A stretch of DNA of 64,000 nucleotides. It comes from Pseudomonas frederiksbergensis (lineage in GTDB: Bacteria > Pseudomonadota > Gammaproteobacteria > Pseudomonadales > Pseudomonadaceae). The first letter of the stretch is position 1, and each line of letters starts with the position of its first letter. Below the pieces are notes generated by a model. That model was not told the DNA's origin. It was given only the letters and a program-made list of their open reading frames with translations, and did no database searches. Position numbers and translations under genes: made by a program. Positions 33,850-43,234 of the stretch are shown here, in pieces. The stretch is from contig NZ_MOBR01000040.1 of NCBI RefSeq assembly GCF_003732705.1, positions 62,001 through 126,000 on the forward strand, in the 5' to 3' direction.

Positions 33850-35623
33850 GCTGAGCCTCCTTGCCCCACGGGGACACCAATGTGACGTAGCCGGCCTGGC
33901 GATCAGCCTTGGCTGCCAGACGCACTTTGAGGTTGGTTTTGCAGGCAATCGGCTGGCCGGCGATCAGTGCATCCAGCTCCGGCGCCGCGCGGGACAGTTC
34001 GGCGCGGATGCTGATCAGTTGCTGCTCGACCCGTTGCCACATCAGCGGCGCCAGGTGCGGACGCTCCCAACTCAGGGCCAGCACGGCCTCGGACAAGTTG
34101 TTGACGAACAGGCAGTAGACGATGCGATTCCAGCCCTGCTGGCGGGTATACAGCAGCGACTCGCGAACTCGTGGATGCACGTCAGTGTCGATCTTCGACA
34201 CACCCAGTTCATCGGTCAGTTTCACCCCTTCGAAATCCCGCAGCAGCAGGCGTTGCGGACGCCCGTTGTCGTGCACCAACACACTGTTTTGCAGATGCGG
34301 TTCCATGACGATGCCATGGTTGAAGAACAGCGCCAGCACCGGCCGCAGCAACAGCGCTTGATAGTCATCGAACCAGCTCAACAGTTGTTGATCGTCGATG
34401 TCGTTGCCGTTGAAACGGGTGAGGAATTCATGCACCAGCGGCCGCAGATGCAGGCCCCGGGCGAACAGCGTGCCGGCCATGATGCTGCAGTCGGTGCCGC
34501 TGTCAAGGCAGAAGTTCTCCCGCAGGATCGCTCCGGTCTGCTCGCGGAACCAGTGGCTGTCGGCTTCGCTGGAGCTTTGCGGCGCCCAGCTCAACAGGCC
34601 CGGCTCGGCCACTACCGACAACCCGCCGAGGGTCTCGGGTTGGGTCAGTTGCAGGTTGCGGAAAATGCGGTCGATCATCAGCGCGCTTTCCAATTCGTAC
34701 CAGGCGTTTTTCCTGACGCAATTGGTAATGCGCACGTTCAGCGAACCCTTGATGAAGAACGCGTGGCCTTCGACATACCAGGTTCGGATCGAGGCCGTGG
34801 GATTGGCGATAAATCCCGTGGCGCCCAAGTCGACGATGTCTTTGGATTTCAGCAAACGCTGCACCCGGCCGTCCTGCATGAACAACTGCGCCTGCACCGG
34901 GTGCATGCAAATCACCGCGTGCCCTGGCCGTGCCTGGGACTGATCGGCAAACCCGGCCAGGACCTGGGCTTTGCTCAGGCCGTTGGCACCTACGTTCAAC
35001 CCTTCCAACGGCACCTCGAACAAGTGCATCGCCGTACGCGCCTGGAATTCCGGGGCGTAGGTTTCCTGGGCCAGATGCGCCGGCCACAGCCGCGCCTTGG
35101 GGGCCGGGTGGTTCGGATGACCAAACCACAAGCCCTGCTCGCTGGCCAGGTAACCGCTGAGCGGGTCGGCGTCCATCGGCGTGTTGTGGCCGACGATGGC
35201 GGCGGTCAGCAACTGGCTTTGCAACACTTGATCGAGCAATTCGTCATTGCTGGCGCGGGTCATGTGTTCGCAAGAGGCGAGCAATTGCTCGACGAACTCG
35301 GCAAACCCCAGGCACGACCAGTCGCCCTCACCGCGTCGGGCATAAACGTCCGACAGGTAACGGTGACTGCCCAGACCATCGCGACGATCCACCATCACGA
35401 AGAACTGCTGCTGGTTGGGCAGCTTGATGGTCAGTGGTATGCCTTTCCATTCCAGGCCTTCGAGGTAACTGCCCGGGGCGATACCTTGCATCTGTGTCGG
35501 CCAACTGTAACTGAGGCAGTTTTCCGGCAAGGCAAACTCTTTGATCAAACAATTAAGCAACGCGCACGTCGTCGCCAACTCACTGACCATATTCGGTAAA
35601 ACATTACGATTTGGATGATTCAT
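33842..35623 (-). CDS. acsD: NIS siderophore synthetase (AcsD-like)
   Basis: The ATG at 35623 has GGTGGAG 6 nt upstream; this gives 593 aa starting MNHPNRNVLPNMVSELATT. IucA/IucC motifs are visible: MHPVQAQLFM, ATGFIANPTASIRTWYVEG and EPHLQNSVLVHDNG. AcsD joins citrate to L-serine, the first dedicated step. It starts a tightly overlapping gene string (acsD, acsE, MFS) and follows a 208-bp AT-richer gap after acsF. Confidence 0.9.
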   Translation of the reverse strand: MNHPNRNVLPNMVSELATTCALLNCLIKEFALPENCLSYSWPTQMQGIAPGSYLEGLEWKGIPLTIKLPNQQQFFVMVDRRDGLGSHRYLSDVYARRGEGDWSCLGFAEFVEQLLASCEHMTRASNDELLDQVLQSQLLTAAIVGHNTPMDADPLSGYLASEQGLWFGHPNHPAPKARLWPAHLAQETYAPEFQARTAMHLFEVPLEGLNVGANGLSKAQVLAGFADQSQARPGHAVICMHPVQAQLFMQDGRVQRLLKSKDIVDLGATGFIANPTASIRTWYVEGHAFFIKGSLNVRITNCVRKNAWYELESALMIDRIFRNLQLTQPETLGGLSVVAEPGLLSWAPQSSSEADSHWFREQTGAILRENFCLDSGTDCSIMAGTLFARGLHLRPLVHEFLTRFNGNDIDDQQLLSWFDDYQALLLRPVLALFFNHGIVMEPHLQNSVLVHDNGRPQRLLLRDFEGVKLTDELGVSKIDTDVHPRVRESLLYTRQQGWNRIVYCLFVNNLSEAVLALSWERPHLAPLMWQRVEQQLISIRAELSRAAPELDALIAGQPIACKTNLKVRLAAKADRQAGYVTLVSPWGKEAQHG

Positions 35624-35831
35624 GGGTGCTCCACCGTAGCCCGCGAGGCCACTGGACACGTTATATGGCGAAAAAATTAGTTGCTGATCGACCGTTTCAA
35701 CGGACGACGAAACTCCACGTAACGACTTCACTTCACTGAACCTTTTAAACAATCAGACGTTGATCAAAGTGATTGGCGCCAGCGTCATCAAACTGCAACT
35801 TGGCGAGTTGTTAAACACTTCGATTAAACAC

Positions 35832-37208
35832 TCAACGACGCAACTGCGATAAAGCGGCCGCCACGGCGTTATCAAAACGCTGGATCACTTGCTGGCATTG
35901 TTCTTCATCAATAATCAATGGCGGCAACAAGCGGATGACATTGCCTTTGCGTCCGCCACGTTCCAGCAACAGTCCCTGTTTAAAACACTGCTGCTGGATG
36001 GCCACGGCCAGCGCCGGGTCCATCGGAAAATGCCCGTGGCGATCCGCCGGTTGGCGTTCGTCGACGATCTCGATGCCCAGCATCAAGCCGCGACCGCGCA
36101 CTTGGCCGAGGGCGGGGTAATGTGCCTGCAACTCGACCAGTCGGTCCTTGAGCCATTGGCCACGGCGTTCGGCCTGAGCGGCGAGGTGTTGTTGTTGCAG
36201 CACCTGCAACGTCGCCAGTCCGGCGGCCATCGCCATCTGGTTACCGCGGAAGGTGCCGGCGTGATTGCCGGGCTCCCAGGCGTCGAATTCTCGGCGAATG
36301 CCCAGCACCGCCATGGGCAAACCACCACCGAGCGCTTTGGACATGACGATCAGGTCCGGCTCGATTTCGGCATGCTCGAAGGCAAACATCTTGCCGGTGC
36401 GACCGAAACCGGTCTGCACTTCGTCGAGGATCAGCAGGATGCCGTGTTTGCGCGTCACTTCGCGGATCGCCCGCAGCCAGCTCGCCGGAGCGCAGTTGAC
36501 ACCGCCCTCGCCTTGCACCGCTTCGAGGATCACCGCCGCTGGCAGCGAAACGCCGCTTTCGACGTCTTCGATGAACTGGGTGAAATAGTGGGTCAGGGCC
36601 TCGACGCCGTCCTCACCGCCAATCCCCAGCGGACAACGGTATTCATGGGGGAGCGGCATGAACTGCACGCCCGGCATCAGGCTGGCAATGGCGTTTTTCG
36701 GCGCGGTGTTGCCGGTCAGGGCCAGGGCGCCGTGGGTCATGCCATGGTAGGCCCCGGAGAAACTGATGATGTTGTTGCGCCCGGTGTAAGTCTTGGCCAG
36801 TTTCAGCGCAGCCTCCACCGCATCCGCCCCGGACGGTCCGCAAAATTGCAGGCAGTAATCGCGGCCCTGGTCCGGCAACAGGCTGAGCAGGGTTTCGCAG
36901 AAGGCGTCCTTGACCGGTGTCGTCAGGTCCAGGGTGTGCATCGGCAGGCCTGAGGTGAGGAAGCTGTCGAGGCTGGCCATGACGGCCGGGTGATTGTGCC
37001 CCAAGGCCAATGTGCCAGCGCCAGCCAGGCAATCGAGGTACGTATTACCCTCGACGTCCGTAACCCAAACCCCGTGCGCCTTGGCAATTGCCAGTGGCAA
37101 CTTGCGTGGATAACTGCGTACATTAGATTCGAACTTGCTTTGTCGAGTCAGATAGTCGGCATTGGTTTTTTGCAAAGGATTAGAGTGCAATACGCCATCA
37201 TTCAACAT
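35832..37208 (-). CDS. acsF: Diaminobutyrate-2-oxoglutarate aminotransferase (AcsF-like)
   Basis: The ATG at 37208 (MLNDGVLHSNPLQKTNADYL) has GAGGG upstream and gives 458 aa. It is a class III aminotransferase; the PLP-Lys is in DLIVMSKALGGGLPMA, with LILDEVQTGFGRTG and GAYHGMTHGALALTG. It makes 2,4-diaminobutyrate, a building block of achromobactin. It is separated from acsD by about 208 bp, so a second promoter is possible there. Confidence 0.9.
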   Translation of the reverse strand: MLNDGVLHSNPLQKTNADYLTRQSKFESNVRSYPRKLPLAIAKAHGVWVTDVEGNTYLDCLAGAGTLALGHNHPAVMASLDSFLTSGLPMHTLDLTTPVKDAFCETLLSLLPDQGRDYCLQFCGPSGADAVEAALKLAKTYTGRNNIISFSGAYHGMTHGALALTGNTAPKNAIASLMPGVQFMPLPHEYRCPLGIGGEDGVEALTHYFTQFIEDVESGVSLPAAVILEAVQGEGGVNCAPASWLRAIREVTRKHGILLILDEVQTGFGRTGKMFAFEHAEIEPDLIVMSKALGGGLPMAVLGIRREFDAWEPGNHAGTFRGNQMAMAAGLATLQVLQQQHLAAQAERRGQWLKDRLVELQAHYPALGQVRGRGLMLGIEIVDERQPADRHGHFPMDPALAVAIQQQCFKQGLLLERGGRKGNVIRLLPPLIIDEEQCQQVIQRFDNAVAAALSQLRR

Positions 37209-37568
37209 CGGTGTACCCTCGATAAGTTTCGATATGCAAACTATTCCCATTAAGAATTGGACGCAACTACTGGCTCACACTTTTTTGGAATATTTACATA
37301 ACTCGATATTCGGCTATTAAAACTGTTCGCGCACGCAACATCACAAGTTATGAAAACTTGAAATACGATCATCAGTGCCATTATCCGGCCATGTTCTTGT
37401 TATAAATCTGACAACTTTGTTATCACCTTGGAACAGGTACTAACTTATAGAAAGGTATCGCGATAGATCATCAAGTCAGGGTGGACATGGATGTTTCCTC
37501 TGCAGGAATAAACGGATTAAACAACCGACGGCGCCCTTCCCTGTGGCGCAGCGCACGGTTGCATCGAT
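37209..37568. promoter_or_regulatory. Gene-free AT-rich region before acsF
   Basis: The 360 bases between the receptor stop and acsF are AT-richer than the genes, mainly from 37255 to 37480, and probably hold the acsF promoter. I could not place a Fur box or an ECF promoter with confidence. No gene is evident. Confidence 0.5.
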
Positions 37569-39992
37569 TTAGAAGTCGACAGTTGCCGACAAGAGGTAGG
37601 TTCGTGGGGTCGAGAGGGTCAAGCCAGGCTCACTGTCATCCGAAGCCCCGGCGGAACTCCAGTAGCGTTTGTTCGCCACGTTCTCGATGTTGCCACGCAG
37701 GGTGACGTTCTTTTCGTCAACCTTGAAGGCGTAGCGAGCGCCGACGTCCATGCGTGTCCAGGCGTCGATTTCCTTGACGTTGGACTGGTCCAGGTATTGC
37801 GAGCTGGAATAGATGGCGCGGCTGGTCAGGGTCAGGCCCTGTACGCTGCGCACATCATATTCGGCGCCCAGGTTGACGTTGTACTTTGGCGTGGCCGGCG
37901 CGCGGTTGCCGTCGAAGAGGCCGTCGGTGGTCTTTTTCAATTCGCTGTCGATGTACATGACGCCACCGAGCAGGCGGAAACCATCGAGCGGTTCACCGAA
38001 CATGCTCACTTCCACACCGGTGTTTTCGCGCTTGCCGTTCGGGCCGAAAACTCGGGTCGTGGCGTTGGTTTCATAGGCTGGTTGCTTGATCCGGAACACC
38101 GCGGCGGTCACGGCGAACGGACCCGCATCGTACTTGGCGCCGACCTCGACCGAGCGGCTGATGAACGGCGGGAAGATTTCGTCTTCGTTGACTGAGGTCG
38201 ACGGTGCGATCTTGCCCTGGCTCAAGCCTTCCATGTAGTTGGCATACAGCGACAGCTTGTCAGTGGCTTTGAACAGGATGCCACCCGACGGCGAAACCTT
38301 TTCCTCGTCGTAGGCCGTGTTGCCTTTGACGTTATCGGTCCAGTCGTCAACCTTCACCCGCTGCCAGCGGGCGCCGAGGGTCAGCAGCACGCGGTCATCG
38401 AAGAAACCCAAGGTGTCGGACAACGCCACGCCAGTGGAGCGATTCTCGGTGTAGACCTTCGAATCCTGTCGCGTGGGATTGTTGGGCGTCGGTGTTTCCA
38501 CAGGGTTGTAGAGATTGCTGGGGGCGGAGGCATAACGGGCGCCGCCGTTTTCGAAGTCCATGTAGAAGTAGCTGGCCGCCAGGTTGATTTCATGGCTCAC
38601 CGGACCGGTATGAAACCAGTTGCGTACGCCAAAATTGCCCGTGCGGACATTCTCGTCACGGGTGAAGTCACGGGGCTGAACGCTGAAATCGCCGGCGTCA
38701 TTGGTGATGGAAACGGCGTGACGGAGAAAGTCATGATTGCTTTTGCGCGCCCCGACACCGCCGTACAGCATGACCGAATCGCTGACATCGAATTCGCCGC
38801 TCACCGTGCCGAAAGTGTCCTTGGTCCGCGCCTTGCTCCAAGGCTGCGCGTAGTTGCTGCGCACCTCGCTGGCATGGGGCACCTGCGCGTTGGCGCCGAC
38901 GATCACGCGCTCCTGCGGCGCATCGGTATCACGCTCTGTGTGCCCGACATCCGTAGAGAGCCGCAGACGTTCACCGCGGAAATCCAGGCCCAGCACGGCC
39001 ATGTCGCGGTCGACACTCTGGTGATCCCATTCGGTATCGCCGGATTGCTTCACGCCGTTGAAACGAATCCCGAACTTGTCGTCTTCACCAAAGCGCCGGC
39101 CGATATCCACGGCACCGCCGATCTGGTTATTGGACGCGTAGTTAGTGGTGAACGAGGTGATCGGCTTGTCGGTGGCGCGCTTGGGCACCACATTGATCCC
39201 ACCACCGACGCTGCCCCGCGGCGAGATGCCGTTGATGAGCTGGCTCGGGCCTTTGATGATGTCGACGCGGTCAGCCATCTCCATGTCGATCGTATAGGTC
39301 GGCAGGACGCCGTAGAGGCCGTTGTAGGAAACATCACTGTTGAACAGGCTGAGCCCGCGAATGGTGAACTGTTCATATCGCCCACCCGCCGGGTTGGTGG
39401 CGCGAACAGAAGGATCGCTGGCGACCAGATCACCCAAGGTGCGCGCCTGCTGGTTCTTGACCGCCTCGCTGGTGTAGGTGGTCATGCTGAACGGTGTTTC
39501 CATGAAGTCCTTGGAGCCGAGCAAGCCTTGCGAGCCTTTGCGTGCGACCTGGCCACCGGCATACACCTCGCCGTCCGACCCGCCCGTGGCGCCGAGAATC
39601 GACGTCGGCGCCAGTTGCAGGCTGCCGCCTTCTGGCGCGGGGGTCAGGATGTAGGCCTGCTCGCCCACCGGTTGCAGTTGCAGACCGGAACCCTGCAACA
39701 GCCGGGCAAAGCCCTCCTCGACCGCGAAGTCACCGGAGAGCCCGGGGCTGTTACGACCACTCACCAGCGCCGGGTCCACCGACAGGTTCACCCCGGCCAG
39801 CCCGGCGAAACGGGTCAGTGCAGCGCTGAGGCTGCCGGCGGGCACTTGATAGCTGCGCTTATCTGCGTCCGCGGCCCAACCGGCAGTGATAAACAACGGA
39901 CAGGCACTCAGGCTCAACAACAAACTCAAGTGCAACAACGGGCGCAGCCTGGATGGAGTCAGACGCGTACTGCAAGGCATCACTGCGGGCAT
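37569..39992 (-). CDS. TonB-dependent siderophore receptor with signalling domain (Acr-like)
   Basis: The ATG at 39992 gives 807 aa; a TTG at 40067 overlapping fecR is an alternative. After a signal peptide comes a secretin/TonB short N-terminal domain (SYQVPAGSLSAALTRFAG to about GEQAYIL), which contacts FecR. Then the plug (ETPFSMTTYTSEAV, FTIRGLSLFNSDVSYNG, GINVVPKRATDKP) and a 22-strand barrel ending in TYLLSATVDF with terminal Phe. This is the layout of FecA-type transducing receptors and fits the ECF sigma and FecR genes upstream. Confidence 0.9.
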   Translation of the reverse strand: MPAVMPCSTRLTPSRLRPLLHLSLLLSLSACPLFITAGWAADADKRSYQVPAGSLSAALTRFAGLAGVNLSVDPALVSGRNSPGLSGDFAVEEGFARLLQGSGLQLQPVGEQAYILTPAPEGGSLQLAPTSILGATGGSDGEVYAGGQVARKGSQGLLGSKDFMETPFSMTTYTSEAVKNQQARTLGDLVASDPSVRATNPAGGRYEQFTIRGLSLFNSDVSYNGLYGVLPTYTIDMEMADRVDIIKGPSQLINGISPRGSVGGGINVVPKRATDKPITSFTTNYASNNQIGGAVDIGRRFGEDDKFGIRFNGVKQSGDTEWDHQSVDRDMAVLGLDFRGERLRLSTDVGHTERDTDAPQERVIVGANAQVPHASEVRSNYAQPWSKARTKDTFGTVSGEFDVSDSVMLYGGVGARKSNHDFLRHAVSITNDAGDFSVQPRDFTRDENVRTGNFGVRNWFHTGPVSHEINLAASYFYMDFENGGARYASAPSNLYNPVETPTPNNPTRQDSKVYTENRSTGVALSDTLGFFDDRVLLTLGARWQRVKVDDWTDNVKGNTAYDEEKVSPSGGILFKATDKLSLYANYMEGLSQGKIAPSTSVNEDEIFPPFISRSVEVGAKYDAGPFAVTAAVFRIKQPAYETNATTRVFGPNGKRENTGVEVSMFGEPLDGFRLLGGVMYIDSELKKTTDGLFDGNRAPATPKYNVNLGAEYDVRSVQGLTLTSRAIYSSSQYLDQSNVKEIDAWTRMDVGARYAFKVDEKNVTLRGNIENVANKRYWSSAGASDDSEPGLTLSTPRTYLLSATVDF

Positions 39993-40059
39993 TGAGAATC
40001 TCTCTGATTTCGTTTTACTTGCCTTGGAAGACAAGCGACGCGAAAAAAAGGGACACGCC

Positions 40060-41010
40060 TTAAACAATATTTTTGCGCGGCAGCAGCGTTACCCAATAAC
40101 GCGTACGCGAATGCACCTCCAGCGGCAGGCTGGCCGCTAGCAACGCAAGGATGCGATCAGTGTCTTCCAGACGAAAACTGCCGGTGACGCGCAGGGATTC
40201 CAGTTCGGGCTCCCAGCGCAGCACGCCTGGGCGATAGGTGCTGAGTTCGCGCAGGAAATCCCCCAGGGGCTGGTTCTGCGCCATCAGCACACCGTCACGC
40301 CAGCCGGGAGCCAGCACGTCGAATGGCTCCACAGCACCGGCACCCATTGCCTGAAGGCTGACTTGCTGGCCGCCGCGCAACGAAAAGACAGGGCCGCGCA
40401 AAGGTTGCAGCTGCACCGTGCCTTTTAGCACTGACACCTTGCAACCCGTCTGCCCCTGACGAACGCAGACTTCGCTTTGACTGACGACCACTTGCCCGAA
40501 GTGCGTTTGGATCGTCAGTGGCGAAGTCCCGGGCACGTTCAACGCTATTTCGCCCTCCACGAGTTTCAGAAGACGCTTCTTCATATCGATATCGACGGCG
40601 CTCGCGGTGTTCAACTGCAGCGTGCTGCCATCGGCCAACTGGACTTTCTTGCCCTCCCCGGTCGCGGTTCGCAGGTCGGCGCGCCAGACATCCAACGGCA
40701 ACTGCCGACTGATCAGCCAGGCCGTTGGCACCAGCGCCACCGCGCCGACAGCGCGTTTCAGCACCGTGCGCCGACTCGCTTGCGGCCGATCCAGGCTGGC
40801 CATCGCGAGGGCTGACGGCAGGTCGGCAAAACGCTGGCGCAACAGCTGGGCTTTCTGCCAGGCCTGCTCGTGACTGCTGTGGCTATCGCGCCAGCTCTGC
40901 AGGTTGGCGCGATCGCGCTCATTGGCGCTGCCGGATTCCATGAGCGCCAGCCACTGCGCGGCGGCCCGCACAACCTGGCGGGCTTCGGCTGACGGTGGCG
41001 AACCGATCAC
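40060..41010 (-). CDS. fecR: FecR-type anti-sigma regulator
   Basis: A GTG at 41010 overlaps the sigma factor stop (GTGA) and gives 316 aa. The N-terminal cytoplasmic part has QVVRAAAQWLALMESG and WRDSHSSHEQAWQKAQ (FecR N-domain, sigma binding), followed by one membrane helix near residue 85 (AVGAVALVPTAWLI) and a periplasmic FecR domain (ATGEGKKVQLADGSTLQLNTA). It passes the signal from the loaded receptor to the ECF sigma factor. Confidence 0.9.
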   Translation of the reverse strand: MIGSPPSAEARQVVRAAAQWLALMESGSANERDRANLQSWRDSHSSHEQAWQKAQLLRQRFADLPSALAMASLDRPQASRRTVLKRAVGAVALVPTAWLISRQLPLDVWRADLRTATGEGKKVQLADGSTLQLNTASAVDIDMKKRLLKLVEGEIALNVPGTSPLTIQTHFGQVVVSQSEVCVRQGQTGCKVSVLKGTVQLQPLRGPVFSLRGGQQVSLQAMGAGAVEPFDVLAPGWRDGVLMAQNQPLGDFLRELSTYRPGVLRWEPELESLRVTGSFRLEDTDRILALLAASLPLEVHSRTRYWVTLLPRKNIV

Positions 41011-41516
41011 AGCTCCACCAGAAGGCAATGTTCGTAGGCTTGAGCCATGTAGCGCTTGATCGTGCGTTCCGAGACTTGCAGGCGCTCGGCGATCTCTTGA
41101 TAGCCCAAGCCTTCCAGCTGACTCCAGAGAAACGCCCGTCGCACCGGGCTCGGCAAGCCATCGAGCAATTCGTCCAGGGCTTGCAGGGTTTCCAACAGGA
41201 TCCAGCGCTGCTCGGGGGACGGCACGCAGTCCTCAGGCAGCAGCGTTAATGCAGTGAGGTAGGCTTGCTCCAGGCTGCGGCGTTTGTAGAAGTTGGTCAG
41301 CAGGCGCTTGCCCACGGTTGCCAGATAGGCCCGGGGTTCTTGCAGGTCAGCGATGCGCTGGGAGCTGGCGAGTAAACGTACGAACGTGTCCTGACTCAGG
41401 TCCGCCGCATCACTGCCATTGCTCATGCGTCGTCTCAACCAACATTCGAGCCAGCCCCGGTGGTCGCGGTACAGGTCGTGGAAGGTTTGCCCCGTCGGCA
41501 TCGCTGCATCACTCAT
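41007..41516 (-). CDS. fecI: FecI-like ECF sigma factor
   Basis: The 169-aa sigma-70 ECF protein has region 2 (DLYRDHRGWLECWLRRRM, then DAADLSQDTFVRLL) and region 4 (EGLGYQEIAERLQVSERTIK). It is the iron-starvation type that works with a FecR and a TonB receptor, both directly downstream. It likely activates the receptor and perhaps acs genes when the ferric siderophore binds. A possible Fur box is just upstream. Confidence 0.92.
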   Translation of the reverse strand: MSDAAMPTGQTFHDLYRDHRGWLECWLRRRMSNGSDAADLSQDTFVRLLASSQRIADLQEPRAYLATVGKRLLTNFYKRRSLEQAYLTALTLLPEDCVPSPEQRWILLETLQALDELLDGLPSPVRRAFLWSQLEGLGYQEIAERLQVSERTIKRYMAQAYEHCLLVEL

Positions 41517-41546
41517 CTAATGGAACCCTGCGCGAAGAAATATTTT

Positions 41547-41568
41547 AAATGCGACTCATTCTAATTAG
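41547..41568. promoter_or_regulatory. Putative Fur box upstream of fecI
   Basis: AAATGCGACTCATTCTAATT resembles the degenerate Fur consensus (GATAATGATAATCATTATC and its TGANAAT-type hexamers) and lies about 30 bp before the sigma factor start. Iron-repressed control of fecI is usual. The match is partial. Confidence 0.45.
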
Positions 41569-41897
41569 TGATGGGACTTCAAATAAAGCGCTTTGTGCGG
41601 TTTGCACCCAGTAAATACTTGAATAAATGACTGACAGAGGGGGATTTCGGCGCGTAAGCACCGGTTAATCAGGGCTGCGGGGAATTGAGGGGAATTATCA
41701 CGAAACGTCAGAATTCATTGCGGATCCGCGCTGGGTCGGCGGAGGCGAATTCCTGGAGGCCAGGAAAAAGCAAAGAAAAGCCAAATCGCAGACACAAAAA
41801 ACCCCGGTCTTTCGACCAGGGTCTTTGCTATCGACTCGAAGTCAGCCAGCGGCTTTCTTCGTAGCTCCAAGGCGTTCAGTGGGCCTTGAGGCAGATA
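41569..41897. other. Gene-free region between fecI and the tRNA genes
   Basis: About 330 bases without a convincing gene. It holds the fecI upstream region and, near 41800-41823, a terminator for the tRNA transcript. No repeat or RNA was recognised in the rest. Confidence 0.6.
41800..41823 (-). terminator. Rho-independent terminator of the tRNA operon
   Basis: ACCCCGGTC and GACCAGGGT form a stem with a four-base loop (one mismatch), with a run of A's on the plus strand side, so a T-run on the minus strand. It lies downstream of the three-tRNA transcript. Confidence 0.65.
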
Positions 41898-41974
41898 TGG
41901 CGCAGCGGACGGGACTCGAACCCGCGACCCCCGGCGTGACAGGCCGGTATTCTAACCGACTGAACTACCGCTGC
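41898..41974 (-). tRNA. tRNA-Asp (anticodon GTC), copy 1
   Basis: A 77-nt cloverleaf with encoded CCA: acceptor GCAGCGG/CCGCTGC, anticodon loop CTGTCAC (GTC) and T loop TTCGAGT. It is identical over the whole gene to the copy at 42068-42144. Confidence 0.95.
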
Positions 41975-42067
41975 GTATCGCTTTGAGCTTTCGCTCAAGT
42001 AACTCGTTTGACTGAAAGCTTCGAGGCTTTCAATCTCGAACCAGGTTAAAAACCTGCTTCGCAAATA

Positions 42068-42144
42068 TGGCGCAGCGGACGGGACTCGAACCCGCGACCC
42101 CCGGCGTGACAGGCCGGTATTCTAACCGACTGAACTACCGCTGC
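42068..42144 (-). tRNA. tRNA-Asp (anticodon GTC), copy 2
   Basis: Same 77-nt sequence and fold as the copy at 41898-41974, separated from it by 93 bp. Tandem Asp genes followed by the shared terminator suggest one transcript beginning at the tRNA-Val gene. Confidence 0.95.
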
Positions 42145-42199
42145 GCGTCGGTGGAGGCTTTTAAAAGCTTCCATCTTGCTTTCGCAAGACTCTCGGAAG

Positions 42200-42275
42200 T
42201 GGTGGGTGATGACGGGATCGAACCGCCGACATTCTGCTTGTAAGGCAGACGCTCTCCCAGCTGAGCTAATCACCC
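42200..42275 (-). tRNA. tRNA-Val (anticodon TAC)
   Basis: A 76-nt cloverleaf with encoded CCA: acceptor GGGTGAT/ATCACCC, anticodon loop CTTACAA (TAC), T loop TTCGATC. It is first in the order Val-Asp-Asp on the minus strand. Confidence 0.95.
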
Positions 42276-42352
42276 GTTTGCATCTCCGAGGCCGCGAAAT
42301 TTACGCAGGTAGCGAACCTAAGTCAATAGCAGGATTGAAGTTTTTTCAAAAC

Positions 42353-42458
42353 AGCTTCAAGTCGCAAGCTACAAGCGGCAAGTAAAAGCAGGAATGCGAA
42401 TTCAGGCCACGCACTGATTCGCTCTTACTTGCCGCTTGCAGCTTGAAACTTGCCAGCT
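42353..42458. repeat. Large imperfect inverted repeat
   Basis: CAAGCTACAAGCGGCAAGTA (from 42365) faces TACTTGCCGCTTGCAGCTTG (to 42445) about 35 bp apart, with looser pairing outside. Similar GCTTGCAGCTTG palindromes are dispersed in Pseudomonas. It sits between tRNA-Val and the SDR stop and may end transcription of the metZ side. Confidence 0.75.
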
Positions 42459-42460
42459 GT

Positions 42461-43234
42461 CTACGCGTAGACCATCTTCTTGGTCATCCCGCCATCCACC
42501 ACGAACTCCTGGCCCGTGACGAAGCCGGCGTTCCGGGAAAGCAACCACGCCACCATCGCCGCCACGTCCTCGACCGTCCCTACCCTGCCCGCCGGATGCT
42601 GGGCATGATCGGCATCGGTCAACGGTTCGGCACGCCGTGCAGCCGGGTCACGTGCATCGATCCAGCCGGGGCTGACCGCATTCACCCGGATCTCCGGCCC
42701 CAGACTGATCGCCAACGCGTGAGTCAGAGCCAACAGGCCGCCCTTGCTCGCCGCATAAGCCTCTGTGTCGGGTTCCGACTGCCCGGCGCGGGTCGAGGCC
42801 AGGTTGACGATCGCACCGTTGTGAGCGCGCAGGTACGGCGCACAGTGTTTGGCCAACAACATCGGCCCACTGAGGTTGACCGCCAGGACGCGGTTCCAGT
42901 AGGCCAGATCAAGACTTTCCAGGGTGATGTTGTGCGGATCGGCCACCGCCGCGTTGCACACCAGTGCATCCAGACGCCCGAATTGCCCAAGCACCTCGGC
43001 GACGCCCAGCGCCACCTGCCCTTCGTTGGAGACGTCCATGGCGATGAACCAGGCGTTGTCGCCCAGCACCTTCGCCACTTTCGAACCGCGCACGCGATCC
43101 AGGTCCGTCAGCACCACCTGCCAGCCTTCGCTGATCAGCCAGGCCGCAATGCCCAGACCGATGCCACGCGCGGCACCGGTGACCAGCGCCACACGGCCAT
43201 GGGTGCCCGTACTCGGCGTCGACAACTCGATCAC
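42461..43234 (-). CDS. Short-chain dehydrogenase/reductase (metZ-linked)
   Basis: The 257-aa SDR has VTGAARGIGLGIA, a VCNAAV segment in place of NNAG, catalytic Ser in LASTRAG and YAASKGGLLAL. An Asp after strand 2 (LTDLDRVR) suggests NAD(H). Its start overlaps the metZ stop by 4 bp, an arrangement kept in Pseudomonas. The substrate is unknown. Confidence 0.88.
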   Translation of the reverse strand: MIELSTPSTGTHGRVALVTGAARGIGLGIAAWLISEGWQVVLTDLDRVRGSKVAKVLGDNAWFIAMDVSNEGQVALGVAEVLGQFGRLDALVCNAAVADPHNITLESLDLAYWNRVLAVNLSGPMLLAKHCAPYLRAHNGAIVNLASTRAGQSEPDTEAYAASKGGLLALTHALAISLGPEIRVNAVSPGWIDARDPAARRAEPLTDADHAQHPAGRVGTVEDVAAMVAWLLSRNAGFVTGQEFVVDGGMTKKMVYA

